Source: Willaertia magna
Taxonomy: Eukaryota > Heterolobosea > Eutetramitea > Acrasida > Naegleriidae
Reading direction: 5' to 3'
Length of the DNA stretch: 64,000 nucleotides
Assembly: GCA_902984215.1 (NCBI GenBank)
Contig: CADWAF010000398.1
Coordinates: forward strand, 1 to 64,000
A program made the translations under genes and the position numbers. Below the pieces are notes generated by a model. That model worked only from the letters and a program-made list of their open reading frames with translations, had not been told where the DNA came from and searched no databases. Below are positions 11,534 to 22,516 of the stretch, piece by piece (positions within the stretch are counted from its first letter, which is position 1; each line of letters starts with the position of its first letter).

Positions 11534-11852
11534 ATGAGAATTTATGCTGAAGCACTAACATCAGTCTTGAGAAAAGGTAAACTACCAAACACTGCCCGAA
11601 CACCAAAGAAATTAATGGGTGCTTATCATCAAAAAAAAGGTGTTTTTATGTTTGATAAATCTAAAGTACCTATTTTTGCTAATCCTGATATGTCGGATTT
11701 TAAAGTATGTTTTTAAAAATTTTGAAATATTTAAATTTTATTTATTTTATATTTATTTTAAATTTATTTAATTAACATAGTTAAAACCATACGTTTCACA
11801 CACAACACCTAAGAACCCTGAAAAGGCTAATGCTAAAAAGACAACTGCATAA
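11534..11852 (+). CDS. MRPL41: Mitochondrial ribosomal protein mL41, two exons
   Basis: Exon 1 is 11534-11704 and exon 2 is 11781-11852, with a 76-bp intron (GTATGT...ACATAG, phase 0). The product is 80 residues. The hallmark segment crosses the splice junction: KKGVFMFDKSKVPIF, NPDMSDFK, then LKPYVSHTTPKNPEKANAKK. Human mL41 has the matching block ending GFKLKPYV. This large-subunit protein of the mitoribosome lies near the exit tunnel. It is shorter than the human protein (137 residues), and the N-terminus MRIYAEALTSVLRKGK could serve as a short mitochondrial import signal. The junction reads cleanly in frame, which supports the model. Confidence 0.87.
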
Positions 11853-12504
11853 ATTTTATTTTACTTTTTTTCGGAAACAGAAATCTATTCGGATATAAAT
11901 TTTACAACATTTATTAAAACAATTTTTAATTTTATCATGATATTTATATTTCTTCTTTACATTAATCATCAATTAACAAATAAAGACACAAAAGATATTT
12001 TGCATTTCCATTATTTACTTTTTTTCCATTTGAAATACAAGGGTAATGATTAAATGTCATTTGAATTTCAAATCTTCCTTATCTCATTTCCTATTTATAT
12101 AAATCATCAACTTACTGAGCAAAGATTATAACATTTTGGCATTACGAATGCGCTATCTATCTTCATACCATCACCTTTTCACACTAGCTATCAATATCCA
12201 TAAACATGTTAAATAACTGAATTTTCATAAAATTCATTCAAAACAATACAAAAAAACAAAACGATAAATTTTATAGTTTATTGTTTAGTGTGTCAATAAT
12301 AATTATAAAACCTACTGCACTTGCTATTCTAATCATCACCTCGGAGGGAAGGTCAAGAAATTCTAGATTTTATTAATTTTCTTAAAGTTCTATTTCGCGT
12401 TTTTGTCTTTTCGCTTTTTTCAAAAGTCTCCACATTCTAAGTCTGATATTCCCCAACAAACAACCAATAGATTACCAATTCAATTAGATAGTTTAAAAAA
12501 ACAA
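11853..12504. other. Intergenic region upstream of the PH/F-box gene
   Basis: About 650 bases of moderate AT content. The reading frame of the following gene is open back to 12367 without an ATG, and a pyrimidine-rich tract ending CAAAAG at 12421-12426 looks like a 3' splice site. An unrecognised 5' exon may therefore lie here. I could not identify it with confidence. Confidence 0.4.
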
Positions 12505-15500
12505 ATGAGTGAACGTGTTATAATAAATAATAATAATAGTAGTCATTCAACAAAAACTATAACTCCATCTTTAAAGAAACATCATTTAGTAAAAGATTTA
12601 TATATTCAACCAATTCCTTCATCATTAAAACGTAGATTATCTGCATGTCAAATAATTAACAGTAGTGAATACAATAGTAATAGTAACGAATCAAAAAAAC
12701 AGAAATGGATTAAAACAAGTAAAATTGCAAGAAAACAAGGTCCCTTAATTTTTACTTACTTTTCAAAAGAAGAAAATATAATGAAAGATAATAATGAAGA
12801 AGTAGCATTACTTCCAAATTCTTTAATTCGTAGACAAGTTTATTGTATTTTAACTCCAAAGAAATTAGAGCTATTTGAAATGAATGATAAATTTACTATT
12901 CCACAATTAATTTCAGATTCTCCATTTTCTTCAAATACAATAGTAAATTATAATAATAGTAAAACAGTCTTTCCAACTAGCTTTTCACCATCCATGTGTA
13001 GCAATAGTAATAATAATAACAATGCTACTAGTGTGAATAATTTTCACACAACTATGTATAATAATAATGTAAATAATGGTGTTTTCATTGCAACAAAGCA
13101 AAGTCTTCCTTATCAACCACAAATTGAAGCAACAATGACACCAACCACAAAATCAACATGTCAACAATATTTATCAAATATGAATGAAAAGTATAGTTCA
13201 TTAATTGGTAAAGTTTATTTAAGTGAAGAGATATGTAATGGTAAAGTTTTAATTACTAAAATTTCAGCAACAAAGTTTAAGTTGGGTATTGCTAAAAAAA
13301 AGAGGGAAAATCAACTACGATTTTCTTCTGTAGCTAATGGACCTTCATCAGCCTTTGGTTATTCTCAACAACAACAAGAAGAAGAAGGCTATATACAAGA
13401 AGATATTGCTAAGGTAAATCAAATAGAGGAAGAAGAAGAAGAGGAAATTTTGTATAATAATGAATCCTTTTCATGTAATAGCCTTCATGGTACAAGTAGA
13501 GGATTTACCTTAGATATGCAAGAAGAAGAGGAAGAAGAAGATTTAATTTTAAAACGAAATACTATTACAAATAATAATAGTCGAGCAATAGTTGAGAATG
13601 AAGATGAAGTTCTCTTTTTTGAAACATCTAGTGAATATGAAACAAATCAATGGATAACAGAAATCCAACAAGTAATTGCCGCTTTACATAATGAACAAAA
13701 TTATCTTTTAACTGAGATATTGTTCCACATATTTGAATACCTACCAGCTAATGATTTACTTAAAGGGGTTGCTCCATGTACTAGAAAGTTTTATCAATTA
13801 GTTCAACAAGATTTAATATGGGAACAATTATTTAAAAGTAAATTTGAAAAGAGTAATTATGATTTAAATTATTATAGAGGGATGTTAGCTAATGTACCTA
13901 TGGCTATTTCTTCACCAGTTGTTGGGCAACCAAATGTTGTTCAAGAAGAAGAAGAAGATGAAAGTGTAAATATTTTATTAGATCCTCAAACAATTACTTG
14001 GAAATATTTATTTAAGAAAAGAACCGTGATTGAAAAACAACATTTGACAAATGAAATTGTACCACCTGTAATTGTGACCAATAATACTACAACCGTTGAT
14101 AGTAATACTAACAATAATACTGCAACTCCATCAAATAATAGTCCAGCGACAACAAGTGAGAATTTGACACCTGAACAAATTGAAAAATTTAAGAAAGAAA
14201 TGGAAGAACAAAAAAGAAAAGAAGAAGAAGAAAGAAAACGTCAAATTTCTTCAAATTACTTAAAGAAAGGAAATACTCTATTTAATATTGCCGATAAATG
14301 TACAAAACCAATCACAAAGAGATTATTATGGATAACTTGTGTGGATCAATATGATGCAAGTTTATTATACAACGAAAAGAATTGGACAGCAGCCAGAAAT
14401 TGGTGTGTCTCTTTAATTCGTTTGGAGAAACTCGTTTCAGATGCAAGGTGTGAACCAGCTCAACAATTCTTCACTTTGGTTTTGAATCAATGTGTTGATA
14501 AATTTGAAAAATGTTTAAAATATGCACCTAAGAATGATGAGATTTTGACATTATTTGCTGGTACTTACAGTGATATTGCCATGAAGATGGTAGATATGAA
14601 AGTTAGTGAAGAGTTATTTACTAAGGCACATGAAAGGTTTGAAGAGGCATTAAAGATAAAACCACATATTGGTACTTTTAACGATTTTGGAATTAGTTAT
14701 TGTGATTTTGCTGATAAGAGAATTAAAAAACTAAAGAGAAAAATTAAAGAGAAGTTGAATGGTTTAAATACTCAATTAAGTGATGAAGATGTAGTTAATG
14801 AAAAGAAAAAGATTGCCAATTTATTAGGTAAAAGCTCCAAGTTATACGAAAGTTGTCTTTCTATCAAAGCAGATTATTTCCATGCTCTTAATAATTTAGG
14901 TTTTAACGAAAAATTGAAAATAGATTTATTAAAATTACAAAGACGTTACTTTGGATTGAATATTACATCTAAACAATTACAAGAATACAAGGAGGAAAGA
15001 AGAACAACTGTTGAAAGAGCATGTTCTTTCTATAGAAGATGTATTGAGATTAAGGATTATGTAATTGCAAGAAATAATTACGGAAATATACTACTTGATG
15101 AGGCAAAAGAAGAAATTGAGGATAGTAGAAAATTTGAGTTATGTTGTCAATGTATTGAGCAGTATGAGGCAGCTATCAAATTGGAAGCAAATAATGATGC
15201 ATGTGCTTGCCGTCTTTCTGTTGCTTACCTAATGAAAGCTGAAATAATATTTCGTAGTTTAAGAAGAAGAGGAGTAATTGCAATTCCTAATGAAGAAAAA
15301 ACTGTTCTTGATGAAATTTATGAGAAGGCTAGAAACGGTTTCAAGGCTTTAAAGAATGTTCCACTTTCCCATTACAACTTAGCATGCCTTAATTCTGTTT
15401 ACAACTATAAAGAAGAATGCAAGAAAGAGCTAAAAGATTGCTTGTGTATCCTTACTGAACAAAAACTGACAGAGGATACAGATTTAAATAACGTAAGAAA

Positions 15501-15558
15501 TGAAACTTGGTTTATAGAAATCATAAACCAATGTAGAAATAAGACTCATGTAAAATAA
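12505..15558 (+). CDS. PH domain, F-box and TPR-like protein
   Basis: The first in-frame ATG gives 1017 residues; an upstream exon is possible because the frame is open back to 12367. Three parts can be seen. A PH-like domain runs from about residue 75 to 395, with long Asn- and Glu-rich insertions between strands and a closing helix SEYETNQWITEIQQVIAAL. It is followed directly by an F-box (LLTEILFHIFEYLPANDLL, then WEQLFKSKF). After an acidic linker the C-terminal half is made of helical repeats with TPR character (FEKCLKYAPKNDEILTLFAG, ERFEEALKIKPHIGTFNDFG, SCLSIKADYFHALNNLGFN). An F-box suggests an SCF ubiquitin-ligase substrate adaptor, with PH for membrane lipid contact and TPR for substrate binding. 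These roles are inferred. The specific protein is not recognised. Confidence 0.75.
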   Translation: MSERVIINNNNSSHSTKTITPSLKKHHLVKDLYIQPIPSSLKRRLSACQIINSSEYNSNSNESKKQKWIKTSKIARKQGPLIFTYFSKEENIMKDNNEEVALLPNSLIRRQVYCILTPKKLELFEMNDKFTIPQLISDSPFSSNTIVNYNNSKTVFPTSFSPSMCSNSNNNNNATSVNNFHTTMYNNNVNNGVFIATKQSLPYQPQIEATMTPTTKSTCQQYLSNMNEKYSSLIGKVYLSEEICNGKVLITKISATKFKLGIAKKKRENQLRFSSVANGPSSAFGYSQQQQEEEGYIQEDIAKVNQIEEEEEEEILYNNESFSCNSLHGTSRGFTLDMQEEEEEEDLILKRNTITNNNSRAIVENEDEVLFFETSSEYETNQWITEIQQVIAALHNEQNYLLTEILFHIFEYLPANDLLKGVAPCTRKFYQLVQQDLIWEQLFKSKFEKSNYDLNYYRGMLANVPMAISSPVVGQPNVVQEEEEDESVNILLDPQTITWKYLFKKRTVIEKQHLTNEIVPPVIVTNNTTTVDSNTNNNTATPSNNSPATTSENLTPEQIEKFKKEMEEQKRKEEEERKRQISSNYLKKGNTLFNIADKCTKPITKRLLWITCVDQYDASLLYNEKNWTAARNWCVSLIRLEKLVSDARCEPAQQFFTLVLNQCVDKFEKCLKYAPKNDEILTLFAGTYSDIAMKMVDMKVSEELFTKAHERFEEALKIKPHIGTFNDFGISYCDFADKRIKKLKRKIKEKLNGLNTQLSDEDVVNEKKKIANLLGKSSKLYESCLSIKADYFHALNNLGFNEKLKIDLLKLQRRYFGLNITSKQLQEYKEERRTTVERACSFYRRCIEIKDYVIARNNYGNILLDEAKEEIEDSRKFELCCQCIEQYEAAIKLEANNDACACRLSVAYLMKAEIIFRSLRRRGVIAIPNEEKTVLDEIYEKARNGFKALKNVPLSHYNLACLNSVYNYKEECKKELKDCLCILTEQKLTEDTDLNNVRNETWFIEIINQCRNKTHVK

Positions 15559-15651
15559 ATGTAAATTATTTTTTATTTTTAACAATTAAAACTTTGTTTT
15601 GTTGAATTATTTAATGTGCACGCGTATAGAAAAATTCTTTATTTACATAAT

Positions 15652-17742
15652 CTATTTCTTAGTGGTGGAAATTCTTTCGACAAGTCCTGTTAACAATGGG
15701 GCTGAATGTAAAAAGGAATTGGAGGTTCTGTATTCAACCTGCAACAAGGTATCTGGGTCAAGTTTAGGATTTCTTATAAAGTAAGTCGTAACATACATAT
15801 CACAATAATAATATTTGGCAATTGATAGTTTTCTTTCTTTAGGTTTCTTTTGCGTCAAGTAAATTTCACAATCTTTTAAGGTCTTGAAATGAGAAACATC
15901 AATTCTTTTTACGTCATCACATGATTGTACTCTTTCTTCTATAAATCTGTCAAATAGAGAATTATTTCCTTCGTAGTGGACTTTTTGGCTTAAACTAAAT
16001 GAACTTATTGACAAATGATCAGAAAGTGTAGCTTCCTTTAGCAATTCTTTTTGTTTATGTTTTTGTTTGTTAAATAAGTGTTCCAAGTAAGATCTTAAAA
16101 TAAATTCATTATCCTTAATTTCAGGAATAAACATTGATGGATATTCAATTTGGAAAATTCCTTCAGTATGTTTAAGCCAAATAGTATCACTATCATGTAT
16201 AGGATGAATTGGTTCAATATCATTTATAATTTCATTGTATACATTCAAACTAGTTGGCTCAGCAGCCTTTAATAATTGTTGTTGTGAAGAGCTTTTTCCT
16301 CCAACCAAAGAAGTTAAATAAGAAATAACATATTTATAACCACAAGTTCCATCTATTACCGTCACATAATATCTAATTGTAGATTTTGATGCCTCGTCTA
16401 ATGATTTTCTTTCAACACAAAATCTAATTGCTGTGAATTTACCTTTTGTTAAAAAAGCACTCATTGGTTCAATAACAATGTATTGATATGTCACATTTGT
16501 TTTATCACTTGTCAAATCATTAAATATATAATTAGCGGTGCTTACAAGAGATTTATCATTAATTGTTGATTCAATTAATACTTTATCAATTATAGTTTGC
16601 TCAATTTGATCGTGTTTTCCAGTAAAAAATTGATACATTCCAAGAATTGAATCACAAATTCTTTCATCAGTTTCTTCATATTTTACAATTAAACTTTCTG
16701 GAAATAGTATTTGTAAAAAATCCAATTTAGATTTCAATTTTTTAATATGTAAATTATGACCTGAAAGTGACGATGATGAACGTTTCTTTTTCATTGATTC
16801 ATCACCATTTGGACTATTATTATTTGTTGGTATTTTATTCTCCATTATCTCAAATTTATCATTCTTCTTTTCAATTAATTCTTTCATTAATTTTTCTTTC
16901 TTCTTTTTTGAATCAAATACCCTTACTGAAAAACTTATCGTTCCACAATGGTCATCCTTCTTTTCAAAAAGTGTAATATTATTAAACTCAAATTCATTTC
17001 CAATCTTATCCTTACTTATCTGATTATAATTTATAACTACTCTACAATATCCATGTTTATCATCTTTTGTATATTTATCTTTATCCCAAACTTGTAGTTC
17101 AATTACTTGATGTTCATATTCTTTTGGGAAGAAAACAATAAATTGTTCATTAAAGAAGGGATCTAAACATTGTTCAATAACTCTTGTATTAGCAATAAAA
17201 TAGGGATTTCCTAAATCTAATCTACTTTCATTAATATCCATAACTCTTATTCCGTTTGTTGTAGAAGTATTTACATTAACAGGAACATCTTCCTTTTCAT
17301 AAACTAAAATCTTAACCCATGGATCGCTTAAGCCTATAAGATGATATAATTCAATACATTAGCATTAAGAACATTAATCAACAAGGGCTTGTTAGCCTAA
17401 AACTTAATAAAAATGAAAGAATAACGTACCCAAGAGATCTTTCACTTTTAATTGTTTACAATTTTTTATATTAAAAAATAGAATGAGCGGGAATTGTTCA
17501 AAAGGGATTTGTGAAAGTAAATCTTCATAGATCATGCAATTTTTGTTTAAATCCGAGTTTTGTTGTTTTACGTAATCATTAATTGAAAGTCTAGATGTTA
17601 AATGAATTAATGAATGTTTACGGTGTTCTTGTTTTACTTTGTTATTATATTCTACTAGTAACAACTGATTTTCTTCATTGATAGATGGCATGTTGTATAG
17701 CCGGTTGTTTCTGGGTGAAGTTAGGTTATTTGGAGATAACAT
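15652..17742 (-). CDS. C2-domain protein, two exons
   Basis: Exon 1 is 17742-17430 and exon 2 is 17333-15652, joined over a 96-bp intron (GTACGT...ATAG, phase 1). The product is 664 residues. The intron interrupts the C2 domain exactly: exon 1 ends LILFFNIKNCKQLKVKDLL and exon 2 continues GLSDPWVKILVYEKE, the Ca2+-binding loop 1 signature (DxxGxSDPYVKI). Later C2 strands include NTRVIEQCLDPFFNEQFIV and VIELQVWDKDKYTKDD, with the loop 3 Asp residues. The domain covers about residues 84-220 and probably binds membranes in a Ca2+-dependent way. The C-terminal 400 residues form an unrecognised domain. The gene converges on the PH/F-box gene. Confidence 0.82.
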
Positions 17743-17890
17743 TTTTTTATGTTTTCTTTCTGTTGCAGCGAAAAAGGTCTACACAAAGAAGATGCTGTCA
17801 TCAACAATAGCTGACAATGTCAAAATTCATCTACAAAAGGTTGTTTTGGTGAAATAGCACTTCCCCCGCATTTTGTTTACCGCCAAAAAA

Positions 17891-20054
17891 ATGGACGATT
17901 TACAAACAATAGATGATTTAGATTTTGACTACGATGATGACGATGACTTTGATGCAAATGATGAGTACAGCAATCATTCCGATGACCACGAGAACATAGA
18001 GGAGTATGAAGAGGATGAACCCGTTAAGGATGTTAAATCAGTATATAAAAAGGAAGTTAACCCTCACGAAGAAGAAGACTTTGATCCAATGTTATTTGGG
18101 GGAATGGGAAATCCATCATCTATAGCTCATGAAGATACCTCAAATAAATATGAAAAGAAAAACGAGCCTGAGGAAAATGAAGAAAAGGAATATGACCTTG
18201 CTACTATTGACGATCTTCAATTTTCAGATGATGAAGAAGAGATTGTTAAGGACGTTCCTAAGGATGAAGAGAGTGACTCTTCTGTTGATCTAGATGAAGA
18301 CACTAAAAAGGTAGAGAATAATAATGAAGAGGAAATTAAAGAAGAATCAGAGGAGGAATACGACATGGAAGACTTTAGTGATGATTTCGAAAATACAACT
18401 TCAACTGAACAGTCTAACATGCCAAACATTTTCAGAAATACCATTTCTACAGTTCCTTCTACCCAACCTCCCCTTACTACTATTTTATCTCCACAAAATA
18501 ATAATATGTATTTTGTTAAAACTCTTCCAGCCTCATTTGAGTTAAGTGAACTAAGGAAGGATCAAACTAAGAAAGAAAATAATACTGAATTAAAAAACGA
18601 GCCTGAAGCTAACTTTGATTCCAATGTTGTTAAGGAAATTGATATTTCGAAAAATGAAACTGATGTCAACTTTGTTCAAGAAAAGATAATTTCAAATAAG
18701 GAGACTGAGAAACCTACTGAAGAAAAAGGTAGAAACGATGGAGCAATGGTACAAAGCGCCTTAACTTCCAAGCCTACTTTAATCAATAGTGAGAACATGG
18801 AAACTAAAGAAACGACAGAAAAGGTGTATATGTCGCTTAAAGAAAAAGAAAATCAAAAGGTGAAAGAAATAGGAAATGGATATACGAAAAATAGAGATTT
18901 CAAAGAGGAGAATATATTTGAAGAAAGAAAAAGAGAAATAATTAGTAGGACAAAATATAATTCTCCAAAAGAAGAATCTTTAGTAGATGAAGAAAAATTA
19001 AAGGCAAGACATCCAATTTTAAAACAACACATAATGGAAAGTAATATCTCAACAGCTTTATATAAAAATACGAAAAAGCAAGTTGATTTAAGAGATGACA
19101 AAATTCTGACCTTAGTTTTAACACTTTTATATAAGGTAAGTTCTTTTTTATTCTTATAATTAATTACTTTGTAAGAATGGAATGGCTCCTAGAAATGATT
19201 ATAGAAAACCTAGATATACTGGTTTGAGCGAAAAAAAATCTAAGGAGTGCGACAATGCCACAGACACGCCAGCTTTAAGGAAGAAATCAACTAAGTCATA
19301 TATCTCAAGCCCCACAATTGAAAAGGAATTTTCTGAGAAAAACAATCTAGAGGTTCTAGAGACTTATTTAATAGAATTTATGTATAAAAATAGGTCTAGA
19401 ATCAAATCTAATTTATTATTTATAATATTATGTGATTTAATCCATATTCTTAATTCCATAGCCATTTACTTTTACTACGAAATAACGTTGAACAAGAATG
19501 TAGAGATACCCACTTTTGTTTTCAAAGGACCTCAAGTACTTGGCTTAGATATTTTTGAAGAATTTATGTCGTGCTTTCCTTTTGTGAGAATAACAACCCA
19601 TCGCTATACTCTTGAGCATTGGATTACACTATCTCACATCCATGAAATAATTTCTATTTGCAGTTCGATTGTAAAGTCTAGATTTTGGAATATTGATACT
19701 AGACCCAATTTTGATATATCTCATATAAAACTGGATACCAACCTTAATGTTTTTGAACTTCATTTGCCAAAACAAAAGAATACTGTCGACCAATACAAGG
19801 CAATGCAAGATATTTTGGAGACGCCTCTTTGTGAAAGAAAGTACTACAACAAAAAAGCTACAGAACCAATGGCGCACTTTGTGGATAAAATTAAAGACGC
19901 CATAACCTTTGAAAAAGGAAGGAACATATTCGAAAAGTATAATCCTTTACTTGTTGATAATGCTACGGAAGAAGTGATTTCTGAGATTTTTACTGATGAA
20001 TTCATATTGACTAACGTAAGGGAAAGGATAGCTGAGAAAATTAATAATCTGTAG
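17891..20054 (+). CDS. Long acidic N-terminal region plus conserved-looking helical C-terminus, function unknown
   Basis: Exon 1 is 17891-19135 and exon 2 is 19176-20054, with a 40-bp intron (GTAAGT...GTAAG, phase 0). The product is about 707 residues. The ATG at 17891 follows directly on CGCCAAAAAA. The first 230 residues are strongly acidic with repeated motifs (DLQTIDDLDFDYDDDDD, later ATIDDLQFSDDEEE), probably disordered. The middle is rich in Lys, Glu and Asn. The last 240 residues look folded (LETYLIEFMYKNRSRIKSNL, FFEEFMSCF-like, SEIFTDEFILTNVRERI). The closing TDEFI segment loosely recalls centrosomal or cytoskeletal C-terminal helices, but I do not claim a family. The 3' splice site is inferred from frame continuity. 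Confidence 0.6.
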
Positions 20055-20113
20055 TTATGCCTATTCAAGATTGACGGGTTGTCAAAACCAGTTAGAGAAA
20101 GACAATAAAAAAA

Positions 20114-20741
20114 ATGAGCATTGAAGAAATACACCAACAAACATCATTTGATGATAAGACCTCAAACAAAGGTTTGTTTTTAAATTATTCCTTTGACTTT
20201 ATCTTACCGAGGTAACGTTTTAAAAGAATTAGAAACATTCACTAGAAAGGAAATTTTGGTGATGGTAAATCAATTAAACCAAAACAGAATTTCTGTGCAA
20301 GTTGTTGCAGGTAACCAAACTAAACAAGATATAGATGTACAAGCAGGTCTCCAATTACCACATTGTAATTTATCAGGTTTAGATTTACGTCACTTATCTA
20401 TTAAACGAGCAAACTTTGTAGGAAGTAATTTAGAAGGAACAAAATTCGATGAGTGTAAACTTGAATCATCTAACTTTGAAAGTGCAAATTTAAAGGGAGC
20501 TACTTTTATTAGAGCTGATTTAAAAAAGGCAAACCTAAAGTATGCAGATTTTAGAGGAGCAAATTTAGAAGGAGCAGATTTACAATTTGTTTCACTAAAA
20601 GGAGCTAGATTAGATGGATGTATCTTACGTAATGCAAATCTTCAATTCTCTGACCTTGGTGGTTGCAATTGGAAGGATGCAGCAGATATAACAGGTGTAG
20701 ATATTAGAAACGTTTATGGTGAAAGCACCAACACAAAATAA
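20114..20741 (+). CDS. Pentapeptide-repeat protein, two exons
   Basis: A 58-base first exon (20114-20171) and second exon 20212-20741 flank a 40-bp intron (GTTTGT...CCGAG, phase 1). The product is 195 residues. Exon 1 gives MSIEEIHQQTSFDDKTSNK; the ATG is preceded by an A run. After a helical segment (VLKELETFTRKEILVMVNQL) come about nine tandem pentapeptides of A(N/D)LXX form (RANFVGSNLEGTKF, ANLKGATFIRADLKKANLKY, ADFRGANLEGADL). These should fold as a right-handed quadrilateral beta-helix. KCTD9-type proteins have a similar repeat block, but no BTB domain is visible here. The function is unknown. Confidence 0.85.
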
Positions 20742-20808
20742 ACAATTTTCGTACCAATAAATTTACGTTAAAATTTTTACATCTTCTTCTCATCAGCTTC
20801 AAACAGAA

Positions 20809-20881
20809 GCACTCTTAGTTCAGTTGGAAGAACATCGGCCTACGAAGCCGGGGGTCGGGGGTTCGAGCCCCTCAGAGTGTA
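20809..20881 (+). tRNA. tRNA-Arg(ACG)
   Basis: All arms pair. The acceptor GCACTCT pairs with AGAGTGT, with a G:U first pair and discriminator A. The D stem is GTTC/GAAC. The anticodon stem TCGGC/GCCGG (first pair U:G) encloses loop CTACGAA with anticodon ACG. The T stem GGGGG/CCCTC has loop TTCGAGC. Wobble A34 would be read as inosine, decoding CGU/CGC/CGA. No intron. The B box GGTTCGAGCCC is good. Confidence 0.95.
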
Positions 20882-20883
20882 GA

Positions 20884-20889
20884 TTTTTT
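20884..20889 (+). terminator. RNA polymerase III terminator of tRNA-Arg
   Basis: Six T residues begin three bases after the tRNA discriminator base, the usual Pol III termination signal. Confidence 0.8.
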
Positions 20890-21004
20890 AGAATTCAAAA
20901 TTATAAATTAATTATAAATTTGGTTGGTGGAACAAAATAATTTTCCGGTTAAATGCTTTATTTGCGCACTTTAATTGACTGCACTAATTTCTATTCCTTT
21001 GTTT

Positions 21005-22327
21005 TTAACCAATAATTGACAGAATCACTAAAACTATTAAAAAGAAATTAAGGCACAACACATTGGAGAGATTTGAATCTCTTTTTACATTGGAATTTGA
21101 ATACTCCACAATATAAATAGTGCCGCTGTAATCATCTGAAATAATTAACTCTCCTGAACTAGCTTGTTGTAAATCAACTGGTCTGCCCCAATAAGTGCCA
21201 TCCTCATATTTCCAACCTTCCAAAAACGAAATATATTGTGATTGTGTCTTGTTATCAACGTTTAACACTGTTGTAATCCTATAACCAAATGGTGGATTTC
21301 TATTCCAACTTCCATGTTCAGCAATAAAAACAGTTCTATTACTTTGTAAATAAGAAGGCCACTTAGATTTAGAGCTTCCTCTGTAAAATATCATTCCCAA
21401 CGCTGCAGTGTGAGCTTCCAAAACAAACTCTGGAGTTCTATATCCAGAACAATTTTTTTGAGGATTAAACTCTGGGTCAGGAATTTGATTTGCGTGACAG
21501 TATGGAAAACCATAATGTGGAACAATTGCAGCTGTATTTTGTTGTTGACTTAAATCTAAAACATTTAATTCATCCCCTGGTTGTAAATCTCCTAACATAT
21601 CTCTACCGTTATCTGTGAACCAAAGTTTATTCTCATCTAAAGGATCAAAATCAAAACCAACAGAGTTTCTCACTCCAGTAGCTTCTACCTTAATTTCGCT
21701 AGATGTATTTTTTAAATCGAAAGAAGTAATTGTACCGTAGAGTCCTTGTATTAAACAAATGTTACAAGGGGCTCCTTGTGGGATGTACATTCTATTTTTG
21801 TGGATTTTAATGTATTTATATCCATGATGTTTGTCAGCTGGATAGTTTTTAATTGAGGTAAAATTCAAGTTAAAATTTCCTTTCTTTATGGAATCTAAAG
21901 CGTTATTTACCTTAAGAATTCTGTCAATTTCTCCAATGTAAAGTTGATCATTTTCACTGTCATATGTCACTCCATTAGAATTTGACAAAGTAGAAAATAA
22001 AGTATTACTTGAAATTACAGTAAAATTACCAGCTAAATCTAATTGTAAAACATTAATCTGTCCTGTACCTGGACTTGCCACAAATAAATAACCTCTATTC
22101 GTTGATTTATCTTCATGTAAATAAATTTGACGAGCATTCGGGATTCTAGCCAAAACTCTAACAGAGAAGTGTTGTTGAAATTCTTGTGGTATTGCACTAC
22201 TGAATTTTAATAAATTGATTGGCAGTTGTTGATTATTGTTGTTGTTTTGGCCAAGTGTGATCCCGATGTCAAGCAACAAAACGATCACATAAATTGTGAA
22301 TAGAAGTAAGGATAGATTCAATTTCAT
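21005..22327 (-). CDS. Secreted sorbosone/glucose dehydrogenase-like beta-propeller
   Basis: 440 residues. An N-terminal signal peptide (hydrophobic LSLLLFTIYVIVLLLDIGIT) precedes a propeller of the PQQ-type GSDH/L-sorbosone dehydrogenase family: ARQIYLHEDKSTNRGYLFVA, HHGYKYIKIHKNRMYIPQGA, SVGFDFDPLDENKLWFTDNG, HYGFPYCHANQIPDPEF and VFIAEHGSWNRNPPFGYRI. The C-terminus ends in a hydrophobic stretch NVLCLNFFLIVLVILSIIG with no charged tail, which looks like a GPI-anchor signal. The protein is therefore probably on the cell surface or secreted. The substrate is not known; many eukaryotic members have lost or never had PQQ activity. Confidence 0.82.
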   Translation of the reverse strand: MKLNLSLLLFTIYVIVLLLDIGITLGQNNNNNQQLPINLLKFSSAIPQEFQQHFSVRVLARIPNARQIYLHEDKSTNRGYLFVASPGTGQINVLQLDLAGNFTVISSNTLFSTLSNSNGVTYDSENDQLYIGEIDRILKVNNALDSIKKGNFNLNFTSIKNYPADKHHGYKYIKIHKNRMYIPQGAPCNICLIQGLYGTITSFDLKNTSSEIKVEATGVRNSVGFDFDPLDENKLWFTDNGRDMLGDLQPGDELNVLDLSQQQNTAAIVPHYGFPYCHANQIPDPEFNPQKNCSGYRTPEFVLEAHTAALGMIFYRGSSKSKWPSYLQSNRTVFIAEHGSWNRNPPFGYRITTVLNVDNKTQSQYISFLEGWKYEDGTYWGRPVDLQQASSGELIISDDYSGTIYIVEYSNSNVKRDSNLSNVLCLNFFLIVLVILSIIG

Positions 22328-22516
22328 ATTTTTCTTTAACGACGATTCTTTTGATTTCTAGTAGTTGATTATAAAACCATATTGTCCTTCAAATTCAATT
22401 TGCCTTATAAGTACATTCTCCTTACTTCCAAGTATGGTTCCCTCAATTATTTTTCTACAACAGTAAATTTTTAACTCTTTACAATCAACGTTAATTATAA
22501 AAACAAATTAAATTTA
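22328..22516. other. Intergenic region between two - strand genes
   Basis: Ordinary AT-rich intergenic DNA with no recognisable element; it must contain the promoter of the dehydrogenase-like gene and the 3' end signal region of the CHK kinase gene. Confidence 0.4.

Noticed and set aside
12403..12504. Start of the PH/F-box protein at a TTG (12403)
   Set aside because: A TTG start is not expected in a eukaryotic nuclear gene; the frame is simply open upstream. I used the first ATG (12505) and noted a possible upstream exon. The same reasoning moved the starts of VPS15 (37293), 17891, 38711, 41270, 45232 and 50144.
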